Assembly (NCBI RefSeq): GCF_900102525.1
Contig: NZ_FNBZ01000001.1
Coordinates: 62,001 to 126,000, forward strand
DNA: 64,000 nt
Origin: Allobosea robiniae
Lineage (GTDB): Bacteria; Pseudomonadota; Alphaproteobacteria; Rhizobiales; Beijerinckiaceae
Direction: 5' to 3'
Part shown: positions 61,601 to 64,000 of the stretch, one piece after another
Layout: each line of letters opens with the position of its first letter
Position numbering within the stretch: the first letter of the stretch is position 1
Position numbers and translations under genes: made by a program
Notes under the pieces: model-generated
Told to the model about the DNA's origin: nothing
What the model saw: only the letters and a program-made list of their open reading frames with translations
The model's database searches: none

Positions 61601-61702
61601 GAGCTTGACGAAGGCGAAGACCCCGGCAGCGACCGCGATGATCATGAGGTAGATCACGACCGAGCGGCTCTTCAGCGCCCATTCCGAGAGGTTGAAGCTC
61701 AT
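58619..61702 (-). CDS. RND efflux permease (AcrB/TriC-like)
   Basis: A 1027-residue inner-membrane proton-driven pump of normal RND length with 12 membrane segments and two large periplasmic loops. It starts at the usual MSFNLSEWALKSRSVVIYLM region (seen in part). The TM4 proton relay is in LIIALALLVDDAMTTTDAM. VPIGFAASSAGEYTFSLF and the second-half LLGILALIGIITKNAVILVGQ follow. It is flanked on both sides by adaptor genes with ATGA overlaps, as in pumps needing two different adaptors. No outer-membrane factor is encoded in the window. Confidence 0.95.
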   Translation of the reverse strand: MSFNLSEWALKSRSVVIYLMIIAVAAGVFAFVKLGRNEDPAFVIKTMVVSAIWPGATMEDTLSQVTERLERQLEETPGLDSVRSFTRPGVTTIFVNLKGDVPGRQVQDTWYRVRNLIADMRHTLPAGTLGPFFNDRFGDTFGIIYGFTSDGFTSRDLRDHVEAIRSRLLLVPDVSKIEIVGAQDERIFIEFSVRELANLGLDRSALLGALQAQNVVRPAGEVQTQDEKFSVRVSGAFQSEADLLGINFPVGDRMVRLADIATIRRGHADPPTPMFRVNGRDAIGLGIAMRDGGDILALGNNIKKAMAEVTAGLPLGIEPYLVADQAVTVSHAIDDFMMSLWQAVGIILVVSFISLGVRPGLVVALAIPLTLAIVFACMLVAGIDMQRISLGALIIALALLVDDAMTTTDAMVTRLAAGEEKMKAATFAFEKYATAMLAGTLVTIAGFVPIGFAASSAGEYTFSLFAVVTIALVVSWFVAVLFAPVLGVAMLKAPDASAQQKEPGRVERGFRSFLSSAIKLRWVTIAVTLGLFAASLLALPLVPRQFFPASDRPELLVDLTLPQNASIYASEDMVNRFEASLKGDPDVERWSTYVGRGAIRFYLPLNAQLPNDFFSQAVIVAKDVAARERLQKKLEALLAKDFPNVVGRVSPLELGPPVGWPVQYRVSGPDIAEVRTIAMKLAQVVAANPKAQQINFDWIEPARELRLRVDQDEARRLGLSSAAVAAIVNTVVSGTVVTQVRDSIYLVDVVVRAQDAERASLDTLRSMQVALPSGRSVPVSQFVSFSYGLDTPLIWRRDRVPNLTVSADVPPGILPDAVVGALQSSVDGLRKTLPAGYDIAVGGTVEESAKSQASVIAVIPVMLLIMFTVLMAQLRSFRLFAIVLSIAPLGLIGVVAALLLSGKPLGFVALLGILALIGIITKNAVILVGQIEDERATGKGVVEAAVDAAGTRFRPIVLTAISTVLGMIPIAPTVFWGPMAFAIMGGLLVATVLTLVLLPVLYVTVFGAATARNGKTKRMANAGASRS

Positions 61703-62799
61703 CGCGGCTCCGCTCCGATCAAGCGTACGCGCTGGCCTTCACGTAGAAGCCCGGCACCAGCGGTGACGACGATGTCGCCTATGTCCAATCCCTTAGAGAT
61801 CTTGGCGGCCGCCGGGTCCGCGCTCGCGACCTCGAGCTTGCGCAGCGAAACGGTCAGGTTCTTAGGGTCGACCACCCATACGCCGGTGGCCTGGTCGCGC
61901 CGCGCCAGCGCCGTCGCGGGGATGGTGATGGCTCCGCCTTCGGCGCCACGGATCGAGCCCGAGACGGCCGCTCCGAGACGGAAGGCCGGGGACGGGTCGG
62001 TCAGGCCGACCCTGATCCGGAAGGTCCGAGTCACGGGATCGGCCTGCGGCGCGATCTCGCGCACCCGACCGGTCGCCTCCGCACCGGCCTCCCCGGCCAG
62101 GGCGACGCGCACCTGCATATCGGGCGTGAGCTGTCGCACCAGATCAGCCGGAATCTCGAAGACGGCGTCGCGGCCCTCCCGCCGCGCCAGCTGGACGATC
62201 ATGCGGCCGGCTGAAACGACTTCCGAAGGTTCCGCGCCGACGCGCGTGACGACGCCCGGCGCATCGGCCTTCAGCGTTGTGAAGCCGACGACGTCCTCCG
62301 CAGACCGGACCCGTGCCTGGGCCGCGTCGACTTGGGCGCGCGCGGCGGTGAGTGCCTGTTGCGCGCTCTCGAAATCCGCCTGCGTCGTGATGTGGCGTTC
62401 GAGCAGATGGCTCTGCCGCTGGAACTGGTTTTCCGCCTTGCGCAGATTGCCCTGCGCCGCAGTCAACGCGGCCTGAACGGAGCGGAGATCGTTCAGCTCG
62501 TTCTCGGGGTCGAGCCGCGCGACGGTCTCCCCCTCGCGGACGGTCGCGCCAAGACCGACCAGGCGTTCCGCCAGGCGACCGCCGATGCGGAAGGCCAGCG
62601 ACGCCTGGTCCTGCGCCTCGATATGACCGGTGAAGGCGAGATCGGGCGCCTGGTGTGGCGGCTCGACGGTCACGGTCCGGACGAAGCGAACCGGCGCCGG
62701 AGCCTCCTTCTCCTCACGGTTGCAGGAGGCGACGGCGAGCGCGATGGCGGTCACGACCGCAAGACGGCCCAGCCGCGATGAAGCTTCGCTGTGCCTCAT
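61699..62799 (-). CDS. RND efflux periplasmic adaptor (lipoprotein), first in operon
   Basis: A 366-residue membrane-fusion protein. The start at 62799 has GGGGGAG 5 bases upstream and gives a clean lipoprotein signal (LAVVTAIALAVASC). Lipoyl halves (SLAFRIGGRLAERLVGLGATV, seen in part; DAPGVVTRVGAEPSEVVSAG) flank an alpha-hairpin. The barrel region VREIAPQADPVTRTFRIRVGL (seen in part) is nearly the same as in its partner at 57483, showing recent common descent. It heads the six-gene RND operon. The 242-bp gap before it shows no other gene. Confidence 0.92.
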   Translation of the reverse strand: MRHSEASSRLGRLAVVTAIALAVASCNREEKEAPAPVRFVRTVTVEPPHQAPDLAFTGHIEAQDQASLAFRIGGRLAERLVGLGATVREGETVARLDPENELNDLRSVQAALTAAQGNLRKAENQFQRQSHLLERHITTQADFESAQQALTAARAQVDAAQARVRSAEDVVGFTTLKADAPGVVTRVGAEPSEVVSAGRMIVQLARREGRDAVFEIPADLVRQLTPDMQVRVALAGEAGAEATGRVREIAPQADPVTRTFRIRVGLTDPSPAFRLGAAVSGSIRGAEGGAITIPATALARRDQATGVWVVDPKNLTVSLRKLEVASADPAAAKISKGLDIGDIVVTAGAGLLREGQRVRLIGAEPR

Positions 62800-63041
62800 G
62801 CCCGCTCCCCCGCAGCCTCCTGCCGCTGCAGCGGCGCACCCGGGCACCCCAAGCCTTGCCTCTGCATCGAACCCTTCCCCTGACGGCCGCCCCCCGCATG
62901 CCAACGGGCGCGTTTACGGCCCGCAAAGCCCTTTCAGGACGGCACAGAGAGGCTAGCAACCCCGAAGAAAAGGCGGATCAGCTCAGAATCCCAACTCTGG
63001 GCTGGTCATCCCATTGTTGGAAAAGGCCGAGTTCCCTGGGG

Positions 63042-64000
63042 TCAGGGCAGGCGGTTCTCGAGCCGCGGTGCGCGCAGGGCGAAAGCGACAGGCAGCAGCA
63101 GCAGTAATCCAACGGCAGCAACCGCGGCCATCACCAGGTAGATCTGCTCCCCCCAGCTTTCGTAGAGCCGGCCGGACAGCGTCGTCAGAACGGCCATCAC
63201 GCCGGCCCACCCGCCGGCGAGCCAGGCCTGGGCGCGCGCCTGCATGCTGCCCGGCGCCAGTCTCGTCAGCAGGAAGATGCTGGCAAGATGAGTGGCCCCG
63301 AACGTCAGGCCCTGCGTCACCTGAAGGCACATCAGGGTGGAGAGGTCGGGATCCCGCGACATCGCTCCCCAGCGCAGGATCGCCGTCGCGGCCGACGCCA
63401 CCAACAAGCCGGCTGCGCTCGCGGCTCCGTTCATGCGGTAGCCCAGGCATGAAAACACGACGACCTCAGACAGGACGCCGAGAGCCCAGAGCCCGCCCAT
63501 CGCGGCGCCGGAAGTCCCGATCGCCTGCCAGTGCAGCGTGCCGAAACCGTAGAACGCCGCGTGGCTCGCCTGCACGAACGCGGCACCGGCAATCGTGCAG
63601 ACGAGAAGCAGCGGATGCGCCGGCCATGCGGCGCTTTGCGCATCGTCTCGCGGGCGGTTCACGGTACCCGTTATGCAACGGGCGGCGGCAACGGCGGTGA
63701 GAATCGCCGAGACCAGCAACAGCACAACGATCGCGTCGGTCGAGAACCATTCGAGCGACCAGCCGGCCGCGAGATTGGCGGCGGCGAAGCCGAGCGATCC
63801 CCACAAACGGATACGGCCATAGGCGAGTTCCGACCGCGCCCCCCCGGCGAGGCGGCCGAGAGTCATGACATCGGCCAGCGCGATCAACGGTCCCTGCGCG
63901 AGGGCGATGGCGATGACGACGAGGAGGATCGGCCAGAAGCCGCGCGCGACGGTCAGGAGACCGGTGCCAGCCGCAACCAGCATGGCGCACAGCGTGAGCG
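63042..64000 (-). CDS. MFS transporter, HcaT/MFS_1-like (5' end outside window)
   Basis: The frame stays open to the right edge, so the first membrane segments are missing. About 318 residues are visible, with roughly eight to nine hydrophobic segments. MFS_1-like features are SELAYGRIRLWGSLGFAAANL (seen in part; the conserved YGRIRLWGSLGF of the PPP/HcaT type) and QGLTFGATHLASIFLL. It belongs to the proton-linked symporter group that includes 3-phenylpropionate transporters. The substrate is unknown. Confidence 0.85.
   Translation of the reverse strand, partial: LTLCAMLVAAGTGLLTVARGFWPILLVVIAIALAQGPLIALADVMTLGRLAGGARSELAYGRIRLWGSLGFAAANLAAGWSLEWFSTDAIVVLLLVSAILTAVAAARCITGTVNRPRDDAQSAAWPAHPLLLVCTIAGAAFVQASHAAFYGFGTLHWQAIGTSGAAMGGLWALGVLSEVVVFSCLGYRMNGAASAAGLLVASAATAILRWGAMSRDPDLSTLMCLQVTQGLTFGATHLASIFLLTRLAPGSMQARAQAWLAGGWAGVMAVLTTLSGRLYESWGEQIYLVMAAVAAVGLLLLLPVAFALRAPRLENRLP

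Overview
The window is GC-rich chromosomal DNA from an alphaproteobacterium, most likely of the order Hyphomicrobiales (Bosea-like). That rests on the mix of families seen: a PrsD/PrsE-type secretion system, ExoF- and ExoP-like polysaccharide proteins, an HWE-type histidine kinase and FixK/FNR-type boxes. The genus is a guess, because no rRNA or marker gene is present. No tRNA, rRNA, CRISPR array or intact insertion sequence was seen. Coding density is high, and many genes overlap by ATGA or GTGA.

Left part (1-4030): a partial flavin oxidoreductase of the trimethylamine-dehydrogenase/N-methylproline-demethylase type is divergent from a LysR regulator. A decayed stretch follows, with an IS110-like transposase remnant and a small zinc-ribbon gene.

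Exopolysaccharide island (4032-35897): the left flank holds a type I secretion pair and an RTX-tailed family-9-like polysaccharide lyase. Then come an AraC regulator, a YdcF-like protein, an ExoP-like chain-length protein with a broken kinase motif, a nucleotidyltransferase, an aminotransferase, a priming phosphoglycosyltransferase, a LegB-like dehydratase, an ExoF-like export protein, a Wzy polymerase, a Wzx flippase, a CapK-like AMP-ligase, an asparagine synthase and four glycosyltransferases. The right flank carries a Crp/Fnr regulator, a NarL-type response regulator, an HWE kinase and a second, Tat-exported family-9-like lyase. Together these look like a Wzy-dependent pathway whose product can be trimmed by two paralogous lyases sent out by different routes. 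FNR/FixK-type sites lie in the island's promoters. One of them, with its -10 element, sits in front of a decayed copy of the nucleotidyltransferase that now leads into the polymerase gene.

Middle part (36246-42090): two Tat-exported hydrolases (an aspartoacylase-like protein and a prolidase-like amidohydrolase with an unusual Cys-rich leader), a small lipase-like hydrolase and a membrane alpha/beta-hydrolase.

Right part (42183-64000): an Mrp-type cation/proton antiporter operon in an Mbh-like order (E-F-G-[MbhD/E+B]-C-D-second D-like) ending in an SLC13/RCK transporter. It is followed by a membrane metallophosphoesterase, an AI-2E family permease and a patatin. Next is a tightly overlapped operon encoding two RND adaptors around one RND permease, a catalytically degenerate M17 aminopeptidase homologue, a DUF1269 protein and a pentapeptide-like membrane protein. 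A partial MFS transporter runs off the right edge.
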